Source: Prostheceraeus crozeri | Taxonomy: Eukaryota; Platyhelminthes; Polycladida; Euryleptidae | Direction of reading: 5' to 3' | Length of the DNA stretch: 64,000 bases | NCBI GenBank assembly: GCA_907163375.1 | Contig: CAJQUW010011541.1 | Coordinates: 62,001 to 126,000, forward strand | Part shown: positions 1-10,302 of the stretch, piece after piece | Layout of the letters: each line of letters begins with the position of its first letter | Numbering within the stretch: position 1 is the stretch's first letter | Notes under the pieces: model-generated | Told to the model about the DNA's origin: nothing | Database searches by the model: none | What the model saw: the letters and a program-made list of their open reading frames with translations, nothing else | Position numbers and translations under genes: made by a program

Positions 1-683
1 AAAGAAAAAAATCGCACGTCGATAAGTCAGGAGAACGAGGTGGCCACGCAATGTCTCCAGATTTGGAAATGAGACGGTTCGGAAACAGCTCACGAAGAAC
101 AGCTATTGATTACTTGGATGCGTGCGCTGTTGCGCCATTTTGTTGGAACCACAAAGTTCGACGACTAATGTGTCATCTTCTCAGCTCGGGGATGAAGAAA
201 GATTTCACCATCTCAATGTACCGCTCAGATGTTACGGTAGCAATCACTCCCTCTTCTTCAGAAGTAAGGTCCGATGACGCCAAACTTTCCCACAGCACAC
301 CACACGGTCACTTTAGAGCTATGCAAAGGTCTTTCGTGAAGTAGTCGTGGATTTTCGGACGACCAGTACTTACAGTTCTGCTTACTCACGGATCCATTGA
401 GGTGAAAGTGTGCCATATCACTCACTCATTGCGATATGCAAGTCTTCATGTTGATAAAGGGCATTTCTTGAGAAAACTTCAATCGCTGGGGGTAGTCGTT
501 TGCATTCAATTCATTGACTATTGCGATTTTGTAGGAATGAAACTTCAGGTCTTCGTGTAAAATTCTTCTCATTGTCTGATCACTAATTCCCAGAGACTGC
601 CTTCTTACTGAGCGGTACGGACTTCGCTTAATGCTATGATCCAATGAGCATATTGACGCAAGTTGTATGCATTTTTCATTCAT
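1..683 (-). pseudogene. Tc1/mariner-superfamily transposase, decayed, cut by window edge
   Basis: Read leftward, this is a cut-and-paste transposase of the IS630/Tc1/mariner type. The N-terminal part (683 to about 426) holds a helix-turn-helix with SVRRQSLGISDQTMRRIL. Further left, in changing frames, come AHFHLNG, ENPRLLHERPLHS, VTVWCAVGKFGVIGPYF and PPRSPDLSTCDFFLW, all typical of the catalytic half. The second catalytic aspartate normally found in a QQDGATAH motif reads as asparagine (QQNGATAH), and there are several in-frame stops and at least one frame change, so it cannot work. The C-terminus lies beyond base 1. No terminal repeat is visible on the right side. It is an ordinary dead DNA transposon next to the Polinton C remnant. 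Superfamily is secure; subfamily is not. Confidence 0.8.
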
Positions 684-905
684 TCTTTATGTACGGACAT
701 ATAATCAAATAAAAAACACATGGTTTTTCTGCCGCACCATATTGCCTTACTCATAAAACATATGAATGAACAAGAGTTATAAACCGAAGTTACATTCCAC
801 CAAGTGTTGCAGTCATCAACAGTTGCAAAGGTGTAGGCTACAAGCCGCATCAAGCATATTCACATTCAACTGAATGTCCATTCTTGACAGTCAACATCAT
901 TTGAA
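684..905. other. Spacer with no recognised feature
   Basis: AT-rich sequence between the mariner transposase start and the first Polinton C gene. It may contain the mariner left end or the Polinton C promoter side; neither terminal repeat could be found by eye. Confidence 0.3.
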
Positions 906-910
906 GTTGT

Positions 911-1399
911 TTGAAGATGAAAATTTGCATTCCTTTCAAGAGCTATTTTTCGTTGAAAGCTATAGAAAGTGTTACAAATGTAAATGAAAATATTAAAGCT
1001 GGCGATTTAGTTGAAACACTAGTGGATTTGGATGAGCATGCTATGAATCATCATTTGGATTGTTGTTGGATAGAGGTTTTTCCATGGTACAATGTAATGA
1101 TAGTGAAATTAGGAGGATGAAATTGGAACGATCTGGAATGAACAAGAAAAAGTGACATTTACAACTGATTTATCAAGTGCTCTAGCAATAAAAGTGACTT
1201 CACAAGGAAATTGGAAGAAGAGATGTTTAAATTAATATGTGAACAGAACTGTGTTGAGTGTTTTAAACGTGAAATGGTCTCTTTTTGCCATGTTGTCATA
1301 CTGTTGTGTTCTACATGTTATGTAGTCTTGGAAACTACATGTATATGTTGTCCCATCTGTGATCAAGAAATGATTTCAACAGTCAATGTATGTAAATGA
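911..1399 (+). pseudogene. UBA-RING protein of Polinton C (IAP-like, no BIR seen)
   Basis: A fossil gene with an N-terminal UBA-like segment (KAIESVTNVNENIKAGDLVE, then LDEHAMNHHLD) and a C-terminal Cys-rich part with CVECFK, CSTC and CPICDQEM, which is the RING pattern of inhibitor-of-apoptosis ubiquitin ligases. The protein is closely similar in order and wording to the gene at 49205-49749 in Polinton B, which supports both readings. In the family, such RING proteins act as E3 ubiquitin ligases and often block cell death. It is broken here. Function is inferred from motif pattern only. Confidence 0.55.
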
Positions 1400-1429
1400 C
1401 AAGGTTTTGATGCAATCCTTATCGATTGT

Positions 1430-2037
1430 AGAAAAGTCATCTGTGCCCATGTCACTTCTATATCACCGTCTCATTGAAAAGAGGAAGCATGATTGTACAA
1501 GGTAGTGGATTCTTGTGTTGGAAGAACTGTTATCATCCAGTGATTGTAGAGCGATGATACATCGTTTGAGTGATGCCATCATCATTCATGCAAACTGTGA
1601 AGACTATATGTTATCTTATAATTGTGAACCAAAGCAGTTTACGAATACACTTTCATCACTGCTACATCATGGTCTTCTTTCATTACCTTGCTTGGAGTTA
1701 TGCATTCTACACGTTGCAAATGGGAAGCCTATTCCACTTAAACACACTTGATGCAAAAGCATTAAATTTTACAAGCATCATCGTATAAACAGATTGTTCA
1801 TGTCTGGCTCAGAACATATCAGCAAACGATACAGTTGAACAGTTTCCATTGATTCCCGCAATTATACGTTGCAGCTACCAACACATGTATCTGCTTCTGA
1901 CTATCCTACTGGTACTGTGGCTGTTCTCAGTGTATTGCTTTTTACTAGTGCTGTACTCAATGTCTTCCTCTATTTCTTTGCGTTTATGTCGGTGGTGTTC
2001 CGACGCTGCTGTCGTGTTTAAGCAAAGAACACTTTAA
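1430..2037 (+). other. Unrecognised region of Polinton C
   Basis: Short open frames that match nothing I recognise, lying where Polinton B has its 207-residue unknown protein (48503-49126). I see no convincing sequence similarity to that protein. One frame near 1849-2037 is very hydrophobic. Confidence 0.25.
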
Positions 2038-2051
2038 CATCCACTTGTAAA

Positions 2052-3410
2052 ATGGCTAGACGTCGTTCATCTCACCGTTCACGTGGACAAATGTGTCAAT
2101 CAAATGCAAACAAAAAATTCTGTCTCACTCTTCGTCGCTTATTAAAATTAAAACCATCTCATCGATGTGAGGCAATGATGCTGGCTTCATTCGTAAAATG
2201 TGCGCGGAAATACGAAAAGTGCGTTATATGATATTAACCCTGTTATATGATATTAACAGTGGACCCCGCAGCCACATTTTTCTATTTCATTTTTTACGCT
2301 GACGATATATCAACCACTCAAGCCCATACAAATCATCATTCCTGACAGTGAATCTGCATGTGTTATTTCATTTCAATTGAATCAGTAGAAGTATGCCAGA
2401 TAGGCCAAGGGGGTCCATTGGACCCCCCCCCTCAGGTCTCAGAGGATGTAGAAATTCCATCAAAAAATCTTTGTAATTAGATGAAAAATGATTTGGAACA
2501 TGTCCACGATGGTGTATAAAGAGTGAAAGTAATTTATTCATTGTTTGCATCATGCTTGTAGATGTGCAATGTGTTGGAAGATCGCAAAATGTGAATATTT
2601 TGCTTTCGCACATGATCTCGCGTGACTGGTTGGCCTATATGAACAACTCGACATAAATCGATGTCCGAAATGAAAGCTATCATTATATTCATAGTTGAGC
2701 ACCAAAAACTGATTGATGACAAACTTTTCACTGCAGTAATGATAAGTTTGAGATCTCCACAGCTGTATTTGGTTCTAGAAGTACAGCAATTTTGACTCAT
2801 TTTAGGTCTATTTCTGATAGCTTTGGATAAATTTGAAGGAATGTACAAATGGAAAGGATTAGATGCATGAATTAAATCAATTTCATCAAAATCAACTATC
2901 TGAGGCTTTATGGTGACACAAAATATCGCAAAGCCGCTTCCTAGTACAAATGATGCTGTACTAAATGTGGTTGACTTACAAAAACACCATATTTTCGCAC
3001 GTGTTTACTGAGAAGGCTGAAAGTCACTCAAGGGATTCGTTATACCGACCTGCTGCTACACGCAAACATCATTGTTTTACTTAAAATCAACTTTCCTAAT
3101 GTTTTGATATCGATTTAAGCAGGTAAACTAAGAATATGTTAAAGGGGTCCACTGAACCCCTTCAGGTCTCAGAGGGTGTGAAAAAGCTCAGATCTCTGAG
3201 GGTTAAATAGCAAACAGGCCAATGCGATTGCCAGGCATGGTAAAGTTCTTCGCACCTTGAGCAATCCAAAAACATCAATTCCTACAAAGCGCAAACTGTT
3301 ATCACAGCGCGGCGGCTTCTACCACTTCTAGCGCCTGTCATGCTGGTCATGCTTTGGGAGGATTAGCTGGTGCTCTCGCCAATAAAGCCATTAATAGATA
3401 GATACTAAGT
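2052..3410 (+). pseudogene. Basic, Gly-rich virion-type protein of Polinton C, interrupted by an inserted element
   Basis: The start MARRRSSHRSRGQMCQ is strongly basic, and the distal part contains RKLLSQRGGF. This is the layout of the Polinton B protein at 47982-48374, which has a basic N-terminus followed by a QRGGGGF segment. The gene is split by the TTAA-flanked element at 2238-3202 and is otherwise broken. In Polintons, small basic proteins at this position are thought to be virion or DNA-condensing proteins; the role is inferred. Confidence 0.45.
2238..3202. mobile_element. piggyBac-like non-autonomous element (TTAA target)
   Basis: The element begins CCCTG directly after TTAA (2234-2237) and ends CTGAGGG directly before TTAA (3203-3206). 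That is the piggyBac-superfamily signature of TTAA duplication with CCC/GGG ends. It splits a Polinton C gene, so it is younger than C. Inside are two diverged direct copies of a segment containing GGGGTCCA and CTTCAGGTCTCAGAG (about 2408-2450 and 3143-3182). I see no transposase; open frames on the minus strand at 2368-2848 match nothing known. Its ends differ from those of the autonomous piggyBac at 3845-8080, so it is another family. Confidence 0.55.
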
Positions 3411-3419
3411 TAAATGGCA

Positions 3420-3640
3420 TGGCTTTTCATCAAAATCAACATGGATTTCCGTTTACGCTGTAATCGCACTATGTGTATCGTAGGACCGTCTCATAGTGGG
3501 AAAACATTTAGCACTTCAATTGTTGGAGCGTCGTAATGAGCTTTTTGACTGCATACTGAATCGCGTTGTTTGGTGCTATGGAATTTATCAACATGACGTG
3601 CATCATGAATTGACTGACAAGGGTTAATTGGTTCAACCGG
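3420..3640 (+). pseudogene. Packaging ATPase start of Polinton C
   Basis: The segment reads MDFRLRCNRTMCIVGPSHSGK, which lines up with MTDFRLFTDRTMCVAGPSQSGK of the intact Polinton B ATPase (46335-46970). It includes the Walker A loop. Only the N-terminal third is present and it is broken. This is the anchor that identifies region C as a Polinton. Confidence 0.65.
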
Positions 3641-3659
3641 GGATTATCAGCCGATTGAA

Positions 3660-3840
3660 GCAATCATTTTTTCATCTGATGTTCTCCGTATTCGGTTAAG
3701 TATAGTTGTGTGCATTTAGTTTCCAATGAACTCTGAGTTAGACATTGGAGCGTTTAGATCGCAGAATGTGATTGTGAATGCAAATTTTGTAAAGGATAGC
3801 ATTAATAAAACAATTGAAATCTATTCGAGATTCATTTACC
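3660..3840. other. Spacer between Polinton C and piggyBac
   Basis: No recognisable gene. It ends in TTAA at 3841-3844, the left copy of the piggyBac target duplication. Confidence 0.3.
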
Positions 3841-4300
3841 TTAACCCTTTGCTGCATATTGTCCTCTATGAAGGCAATTGATGTTTGACGTCGATTGCTC
3901 TTTTCTGATTGGTTGCTTTCAGTAAAGGTTTCCACCGATTAGAATATAAGTCTCGTGACATCGGAAGTCACGAGCTTTGTGTCTTCACGTGATTTCTTAA
4001 CTTGATTATCAGCAACCAAATTAGGTGAGTAACCCGTTGAACGATTAAAATGCATTTTACTGTACTCAACAGTCAACTGTTGCACCGTATTTGTATCTCT
4101 GATGTTAAATAAATATATAACGTTATACCAAAACAACAATAAGTAATACACAATACTTATTGTTCCAATTATCATCGTCATAATAGTGTATGGCGTCAAT
4201 TTGTTGATGTTCTTTATGAAGGCCAACATGCAGTAAAGCATGAATATTGATGCCTATATGCCCTATGATATTTTTATCATTTTAACACGTATAATACTTA

Positions 4301-5049
4301 TAGTCCGGGAGCCAGCGTGAAGTTGTGCAGGGAACGAGGTAGTACACAAAACTTTCACATAGCATAGTACACCTCCAACCTACTGCAAAACTTCGCGTCT
4401 GCCGGATCAGATCATTTGCTTTTCAGAAATAGAGAGGATAACACAATCCTATGTATTTCCAGTGGTAAAATTGTGACATTTAAGGTGTTGAGTCCATTTT
4501 TTCGAATTTTTGCTCATAAAAGTTACACAAATTGGTATTTTATTGAACTGGTTATTATAGAAATCATCTACAGATCATGATCTTTCAAATGAGTTATCAT
4601 TCAGTGACAGAGGATGAAGTAAAGTGTACAAACAGACACTTTTCGTTGGTGTAACTGCAAATTTTAACATAGAAATTTCAGGAAAATTGTTGATATACTT
4701 TAACGAAAAGTGTCTGTTTGTACACTTTACTTCATCCTCTGTCACTGAATAATAACTCATTTGAAAGATCATGATCTGTAGATGATTTCTATAATAACCA
4801 GCTCAACAAAATACCAGTTTGTGTAACTTTTATGAGCAAAAATTCGAAAAAATGGACTCAACACCTTAAATGTCACAATTTTACCACTGGAAATACATAG
4901 GATTGTGTTATCCTCTCTATTTCTGAAAAGGAAATGATCTGATCCGGCAGACGCGAAGTTTTGCAGTAGGTTGGAGGTGTACTATGCTATGTGAAAGTTT
5001 TGTGTACTACCTCGTTCCCTGCACAACTTCACGCTGGCTCCCAGACTAT
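4301..5049. mobile_element. Foldback palindrome (347-bp arms) nested in piggyBac
   Basis: Left arm 4301-4647 and right arm 4702-5049 are near-perfect inverted copies separated by a 54-nt spacer. The outer ends read TAGTCCGGGAGCC and GGCTCCCAGACTA, and TTA flanks both sides (4298-4300 and 5050-5052), a possible 3-bp target duplication. The arms differ at only a few positions. It has no coding capacity; open frames across it are mirror-image artefacts. Best described as a foldback-type non-autonomous DNA transposon, recently formed or kept alike by gene conversion. Confidence 0.75.
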
Positions 5050-5052
5050 TAA

Positions 5053-5827
5053 TTTCTTTGAAATATTTTATTGGAAACCGAATGACCGGTAGTATGGTAG
5101 TATAGTAGGTAGTATAGTAGCCTACACATAAAATCATACACACAAAATGAATAATATACATGTACTTTTTGTGAAGGAACTACATGTACATTGTACACAT
5201 AACCTAAATATGTCGGTGAAACATATTTGTACCGGTATATAGGCTATATCATCTGTATTCTGTATCATGTGTAGGCCTATATGCATGTATCATGTATATC
5301 ATGTGTAAATCATGTATACGTGTATCATATGCATATCATTCATCTGCTATCATCTATATATTTGGATTTGATCTAGATAAATAACCTACATGTAACTTTT
5401 ATCAGACTTTTTTTACGGATCACATTTTTCTAGTATAGATGATACTTAAACTATAGTTATACGGCTCGTATACATATTTCACAGGCTATTATTATTGAAT
5501 TCTACGTTTATTTCTATATTTATACACGTATGTTAAATCTAGGTACATTCGGCTTTACATAGTGGTCCTACAGAACTTGTTTTGTACATAATCAACATTG
5601 AAATTGTCTTTCATAAAATTACTTTTCTCATAAACATATGTCATACTATTGTACGTATATTGGCAAACACATCGTCAAAGAATAGATTACATATTGATAT
5701 CTGACAAATTGTTGTACCACACGTGACTGTATGTACGTGTAGCTATTGAATCCGTCCTTAGTCATTTTATGTTAATGCTCGTAACTTAAATTTACCGTGG
5801 TCATTTCTTTTTTAGTGACAGCGGAGA
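5053..5827. other. piggyBac 5' region, AT-rich, with short tandem repeats
   Basis: Upstream region of the piggyBac transposase. It contains a TAGTATGGTAGTATAGTAGG tract near 5090-5120 and an irregular TATCATGT/TGTATCAT array at about 5250-5345. No gene seen. The transposase promoter presumably lies here, but no clear core promoter was identified. Confidence 0.4.
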
Positions 5828-7170
5828 ATGAGTAACGAAGGCACCATACGGGCACGACTGAGGCCAAGTCGAAATGGCGTTGCTACATTTCAGACCGTAT
5901 TCCAACGAACCACAGTGGTCATACCGGATGGACATATTTCCGAAGATGAAGATGTTACAGGATCTGATGAAAACGATGATGAGGTAGACTTACTAACTCT
6001 AAATGATCAAATTGATGAAGCAGACATTGAACATGATCAATCTCAAATTATAAATTCTGATCGCCAAGAACAACCAGAAACCTCAGAAACCAATCAGTTC
6101 TCATTTCGTTGGCGAAGAAGAGCCCCTCTTGCACAAATGACGGACTTCACTGATTCTTTAACGGTACCTGATGACATTCGCACACCGCTACAATATTTTA
6201 AGAATTTCTTTGATGACGACCTATTAGACCGAATAGTATCTGAGAGTAACATCTACAGCTTCCAGGAAACAGGCGGTGGTCAGGTTTTAAACCTTACAAA
6301 ATCAGAACTAGAACAGTATCTAGGTATACTTATAAAAATGGCAATTATAAGACTACCACAGTATCGTATGTATTGGTCTGCTGAAAACAGAATTACTGAA
6401 ACACTGAGCATTAATTGATTTGATCAGATCAAACGATTCATACATTTCAATAACAATTTGATGATGCCTACTAGACAGGACCCAAACTTCGCCCTCTTCT
6501 TGATTCAGTTGTCGATAAGTATCGTCAATTGGAGCAAGAAGAAAATCAATCATTGGATAATACAATTATTCCCACTAAAGTACGAACTTCTTTGAAGCAA
6601 CATCTTCCAATTAAGCCACACAAGTGGGGCATTAAAGCTTGGAATAGAGCCGGTGTCTCTGGCCTCGTGTATGATTTTGAAATATATGAAGGTAAAACAA
6701 AAGAGACTGATGGAAAAATTGATAATGTTGTCCGTCGCATGACTTCACGTATGCCAAGCGACAAAAACCATAAACTATATATGGATAATTATTTCACAAC
6801 GACAACAAATGTGTTAGAGCTACGAGAAAAGAAAGTATGGGTGACTGGTACAATACGATCAAATCGATTGAAAGGTGCCCAGAACATTTTGAAGTCTAAG
6901 CAAGAGTTGGAAGGAACTGGTAGAGGATCATCTGACAGTGTAGTGGATGCCAACAGTGGTGTTTGCGCCCTAAGATGGCTTGATAATGGACTTGTCAAAA
7001 TGCTTTCTTCGCATCAAAGCTCAACAAATACACAAGAGACAGTCTCTAGGTGGTCAGCTTCAGAGAAAAGGAGAATTGACATCAATATTCCGGCAATGAT
7101 TAAAGACTACAACATTAAAATGGGAGGTGTCGATCTCTTTGACATGTTAACATCCATCTATCGAATTGAG

Positions 7171-7291
7171 GTAGGTTTCCTCTTGTTTGTATTCCTATTG
7201 TTATATTTGTTTCATATTGATAGACATGTAGTCGCATCCTGAATACCCACGTAGAATTTACATATGATTCAATTTACAAATTGAATTTCAG
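7171..7291 (+). other. Intron 1 of piggyBac transposase
   Basis: GTAGGT donor after ATTGAG and TTTCAG acceptor. Joining the flanking exons restores piggyBac wording (YRIE followed by MRSRRWTMYVFHF). Confidence 0.7.
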
Positions 7292-7456
7292 ATGAGATCA
7301 CGCAGATGGACAATGTATGTCTTCCATTTCCTGATGAAACTATCTATTGTGAATGCGTGGTTGCTGTACCGAAGGGAACATATTCTGTTGTACGGAGCAT
7401 CTGGTGACTTACATCTTTTGCAGTTCATGTCAAGCATATCAGAATTGCTGATCAAA

Positions 7457-7635
7457 GTGAGTCCGTTTAATGATACGGTGATATGAATACAATATAAAAA
7501 TTTGAGATAAAACAAACAGAAATTAAATCACTGCTACATGTAGGTTTGTTACCATAACATTCATTTTGTCTAGTCCAGTCATACTGTTTATAGTAGTTTA
7601 TGTTTGTGTAGACCTATTTTGATTTCAATTTTCAG
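7457..7635 (+). other. Intron 2 of piggyBac transposase
   Basis: GTGAGT donor after ATCAAA, pyrimidine-rich TTTTCAG acceptor, followed by FGKSTTQPRGRPPN of the C-terminal exon. Confidence 0.65.
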
Positions 7636-8132
7636 TTTGGAAAATCAACGACGCAACCACGAGGTCGACCACCGAATGTTCTCCGAGAGTCAAATGCCAA
7701 GAAGAGGCGGGTATCTGCTATATCACCGTCTATTGAAGTGCGCCTAGACCAAGTGGGGCATTGGGCATTATTTATCAGTGACCAGAATCACTGTAAAATA
7801 TGCCAGAAGAAGACCCACATACAATGTGTTAAGTGCAAAGTTCATCTCTGCATTTGCAGGGACAGAAATTGTTTTTATCAGTTTCACAACTGATTTTGGT
7901 GGATTTTATAATCCTGACATTTCTGCATGTTGTACTTTATAGAGGACACACGATAAAAACTTTATCTAAAAATAATTTTCGTCTTTTTCTTATTTGAGTT
8001 ATTCCATAAGTCTGCCGGGTACTCAAAAATAATGAGAAATAATTTTTATGAATGATATAGGAAAATCATGCAGCAAAGGGTTAATCAGCCCTGTCGTTAT
8101 ATATTGTACGGGGCAAAACAGAATTTGATGAC

Positions 8133-8566
8133 AGTAATGGGCAAAAGACCGTTCCAGGACACCATAAAATTCAAATAAATAGTATCTTTAAAAACGACAT
8201 AAATTCATGAATTTAGACCCTTTTTCAGGTTTTTAAGACCTAAATTCATGAATTTAGTCGTTTTTAAAGATACCGATTTTTCAAAAAAATGGTACTTTTT
8301 AAATGGTCTAAATTCATGAATTTTGGTCATTTTTCAGGTTATGAAGACCTAAATTCATAAATTTAGGCGTTTTTAAAAATACCCAATTTTCAAATGTTTC
8401 AAAATCTCAAATTCGAGAATTACAATTTTTACCTTGAAAATCATGACCGTTCCAGGATACCGAAAATCATAAAAGTTAAGAATCTCAAAATTTGAGAATT
8501 GCAATTTTTACCTTGAAAATCATGAGCGTTCCAGGACACCGAAAATCATAAAAGTTGAGAATTTCA
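8133..8566 (+). repeat. Polinton A left terminal inverted repeat
   Basis: Matches the reverse complement of about 21760-22188. It is built of subrepeats: 16-bp palindromes of the TAAATTCATGAATTTA type at 8200, 8241, 8309 and 8350, then about 80-bp units containing GACCGTTCCAGGACACC and CGAAAATCATAAAAGTT. Confidence 0.9.
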
Positions 8567-9330
8567 AATTTGAGAATTACAATTTTTTCTCTCTCTTAAA
8601 TCATGTCCTATAATTGATGTGCGAGTCTCCGATGTATTCAAAAATTCTTCTCATATCCAAGTGTAAGAATATTTTACTTTGTACTTGCAGATGTATGATT
8701 TCCCTTGTTAACTTCTGAATTCTTCTCCGCTTTGTCTCCAATCGAACAGATCTTTCAGTAGATCCAACCATTGTGATGATAAGATTTAAACTAAGATTGC
8801 AATGTGTCACGTTTTATGAATTGTGTGTGTTTAAATAGCAAGTGAAAATTATGAATGGTGATCTAAGCAAAGCGGCATTGTAGGTGTATGAAGTTTGCTT
8901 GACAACATACGGGTATGACATGACGCGTATGATTAAATGTACTTGAATGACAATGGGGAAATTGCACCGCATTGTAAATCATTTCATCGACCAAAACGCG
9001 AGCCAGTTCACCGACCAAAACCAGAAAAGTTGCGGTTTTGGTTCGACAGTCGTTCTCGACTATCGATACTGCAATATTGTATTGAATGCTTGCTATAACA
9101 ACAGAATATTCCCTCAAAGCAGAGAATGAATTAATAGATTGCTTTTATGTTATTAACGCTATGTTATGAATGCACAACCCGTATAATACCCTAAAACAAT
9201 CATGCGGTTTGAGAAATGTGGTAACAGATGTTGCTATTGTCTTAATACAGATAAAACAAACAATAACCTCTTAATGAGAGTTCATAAAAATAAAATGGAA
9301 CATTGTTAAACAAGACATTTTATTCCATTT
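8567..9330. other. Polinton A subterminal region, no recognised gene
   Basis: Two minus-strand open frames (8601-8810, which is Arg/Lys-rich, and 8863-9117) resemble nothing I know. Small unidentified genes next to the terminal repeat are common in these elements, so a short basic protein at 8601-8810 is possible but unsupported. Confidence 0.25.
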
Positions 9331-9335
9331 AAAAT

Positions 9336-9480
9336 GAGTAACATTAGAGACTTCCTAAAAATATACGGCAAACAAAACCACGTCAAATTTCGCTTTAAAT
9401 GAGATTGCTAATCAATTGGGAATGAAGAATTTTCACATATTGATGAGGGATGAATTACTATTGATAAAAGATGTACGAAA
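9336..9480 (+). repeat. Partial second copy of the Polinton A protease head
   Basis: Begins MSNIRDFLKIYGKQN and continues with wording parallel to the protease start at 9818 (MSNINEFLKLYGTQ, then NNFHVLMRGELQLIK). It is a diverged duplicate of the first third of that gene, separated from it by a minisatellite. Confidence 0.65.
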
Positions 9481-9539
9481 CACTAACTCTGCTAATCAAC
9501 TGTTTCCTTACAAATGTAACGTTTTAATTTAGATAAAAT

Positions 9540-9778
9540 TAAATCATTTCAAAATCGAATAAGTAGTAAGGAAAGTCATAATTAGAGAACAGTTTTAAAT
9601 CAATACCCCCCCCCAAGTAGTAAGGAAAGTCATCATTAGAGAACAGTTTTAAATCAATACCCCCCCCCAAGTTGTAAGGAAAGACATCATTAGAGAACAG
9701 TTTTAAATCAATACCCCCCCAAGTAGTAAGGAAAGTCATCATTAGAGAACAGTTTTAAATCAATACCCCCTCCCTTCT
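9540..9778. repeat. Minisatellite of about 60-bp units with poly-C
   Basis: Four near-identical units containing GTAAGGAAAGTCATCATTAG and AATCAATACCCCCC. It lies between the two protease-head copies. Open frames through it are repeat artefacts. Confidence 0.85.
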
Positions 9779-9817
9779 GACTTCTAGGGGTACCTTAAGA
9801 AATTTTTTTATTATAAA

Positions 9818-10245
9818 ATGAGCAACATAAATGAGTTTTTAAAATTATATGGAACGCAAACAACTACAAATTTTGATCTAAAGAAAATTGCAAATCTATT
9901 AGGAAAAAATAATTTTCATGTTCTAATGAGAGGCGAATTACAATTGATCAAAAATAAGCCAACAATAACTATAAATTTCATAACAAATCTTCATACGTCA
10001 GATGAAAAAGGTGTACATTGGTCTGCAGGTATGTCTAATAAAAATGGAGATAATTACTATTTTGACTCATACGGACTTCCACCTACAAACGAAGTTTAAA
10101 AATTACTTGAAAATGGAACTTACAATACATTTCAAATTCAAATAACAGGAACTACTTATTGTGGCCAATTATGTCTTTATGTTTTATTTAAATTACAAAA
10201 AGGAGTACCATTTCTAGATATCATGTTAGAATTGAACGAACCGTA
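9818..10245 (+). pseudogene. Adenovirus-type cysteine protease (PRO) of Polinton A
   Basis: Relative of adenain, the maturation protease that cleaves capsid precursors inside assembling particles. Visible family marks are GVHWSAGM around the catalytic His, YYFDSYGLPP with the acidic residue, and downstream YCGQLCLYVLFK with the catalytic Cys region. It stands alone on the plus strand at the left end, facing the minus-strand virion genes. The gene is broken. Confidence 0.75.
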
Positions 10246-10302
10246 GGATATATGGCTACGCCTAACAAGGGAATTTCATTCCCGAAACGTTAGTTCCAAA
10301 AA

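Larger units (their letters stand above)
906..3660 (+). mobile_element. Polinton/Maverick remnant C (partial, old)
   Basis: A fossil piece of a Polinton recognised by gene order shared with the right end of Polinton B in this window: UBA-RING gene, then an unknown stretch, then a basic Gly-rich virion-type protein, then the packaging ATPase start. It runs in the opposite direction to B's equivalents. No terminal inverted repeats or target duplication remain, and genes for polymerase, integrase and capsid are absent. It looks old and badly broken (many breaks). A piggyBac-like short element is inserted in it at 2238-3202. Confidence 0.65.
5828..7893 (+). pseudogene. piggyBac transposase (PGBD-like), three exons, broken
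   Basis: This DDD transposase cuts and inserts DNA at TTAA. An acidic N-terminus (to about residue 100) is followed by the piggyBac catalytic domain: SLDNTIIP (first Asp), LYMDNYFT (second Asp) and MGGVDLFDM (third Asp) are all present. Two introns are visible. One has its donor GTAGGT at 7171 and acceptor ending at 7291; the other has its donor GTGAGT at 7457 and acceptor ending at 7635. The last exon carries the Cys-rich C-terminal domain (CKICQKK, CVKCKVHLCICRDRNC) that binds the transposon ends. An in-frame TGA at about 6416 follows ITETLSIN, and the frame changes between about 6480 and 6530. The copy is therefore inactive despite its intact catalytic residues. The start ATG at 5828 begins the only long frame upstream. 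Confidence 0.85.
3845..8080 (+). mobile_element. piggyBac transposon with TTAA target duplication
   Basis: The ends are 13-bp perfect inverted repeats: CCCTTTGCTGCAT at 3845 and ATGCAGCAAAGGG ending at 8080, each flanked outside by TTAA (3841-3844 and 8081-8084). The 4.2-kb element holds a piggyBac transposase gene (5828-7893) and, upstream of it, an inserted palindrome (4301-5049). The perfect ends suggest a modest age, but the transposase is interrupted, so the copy is not autonomous. Its right end lies only 52 bp from Polinton A. Confidence 0.9.

Noticed and set aside
4575-4772. Minus-strand open frame across the palindrome centre
   Set aside because: Its two halves are mirror images of each other because it spans the foldback element; it is not a gene.
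9539-9742. Repetitive frame with DFPYYLGGGIDLKLFSN-type units
   Set aside because: It is simply the translation of the 60-bp minisatellite.
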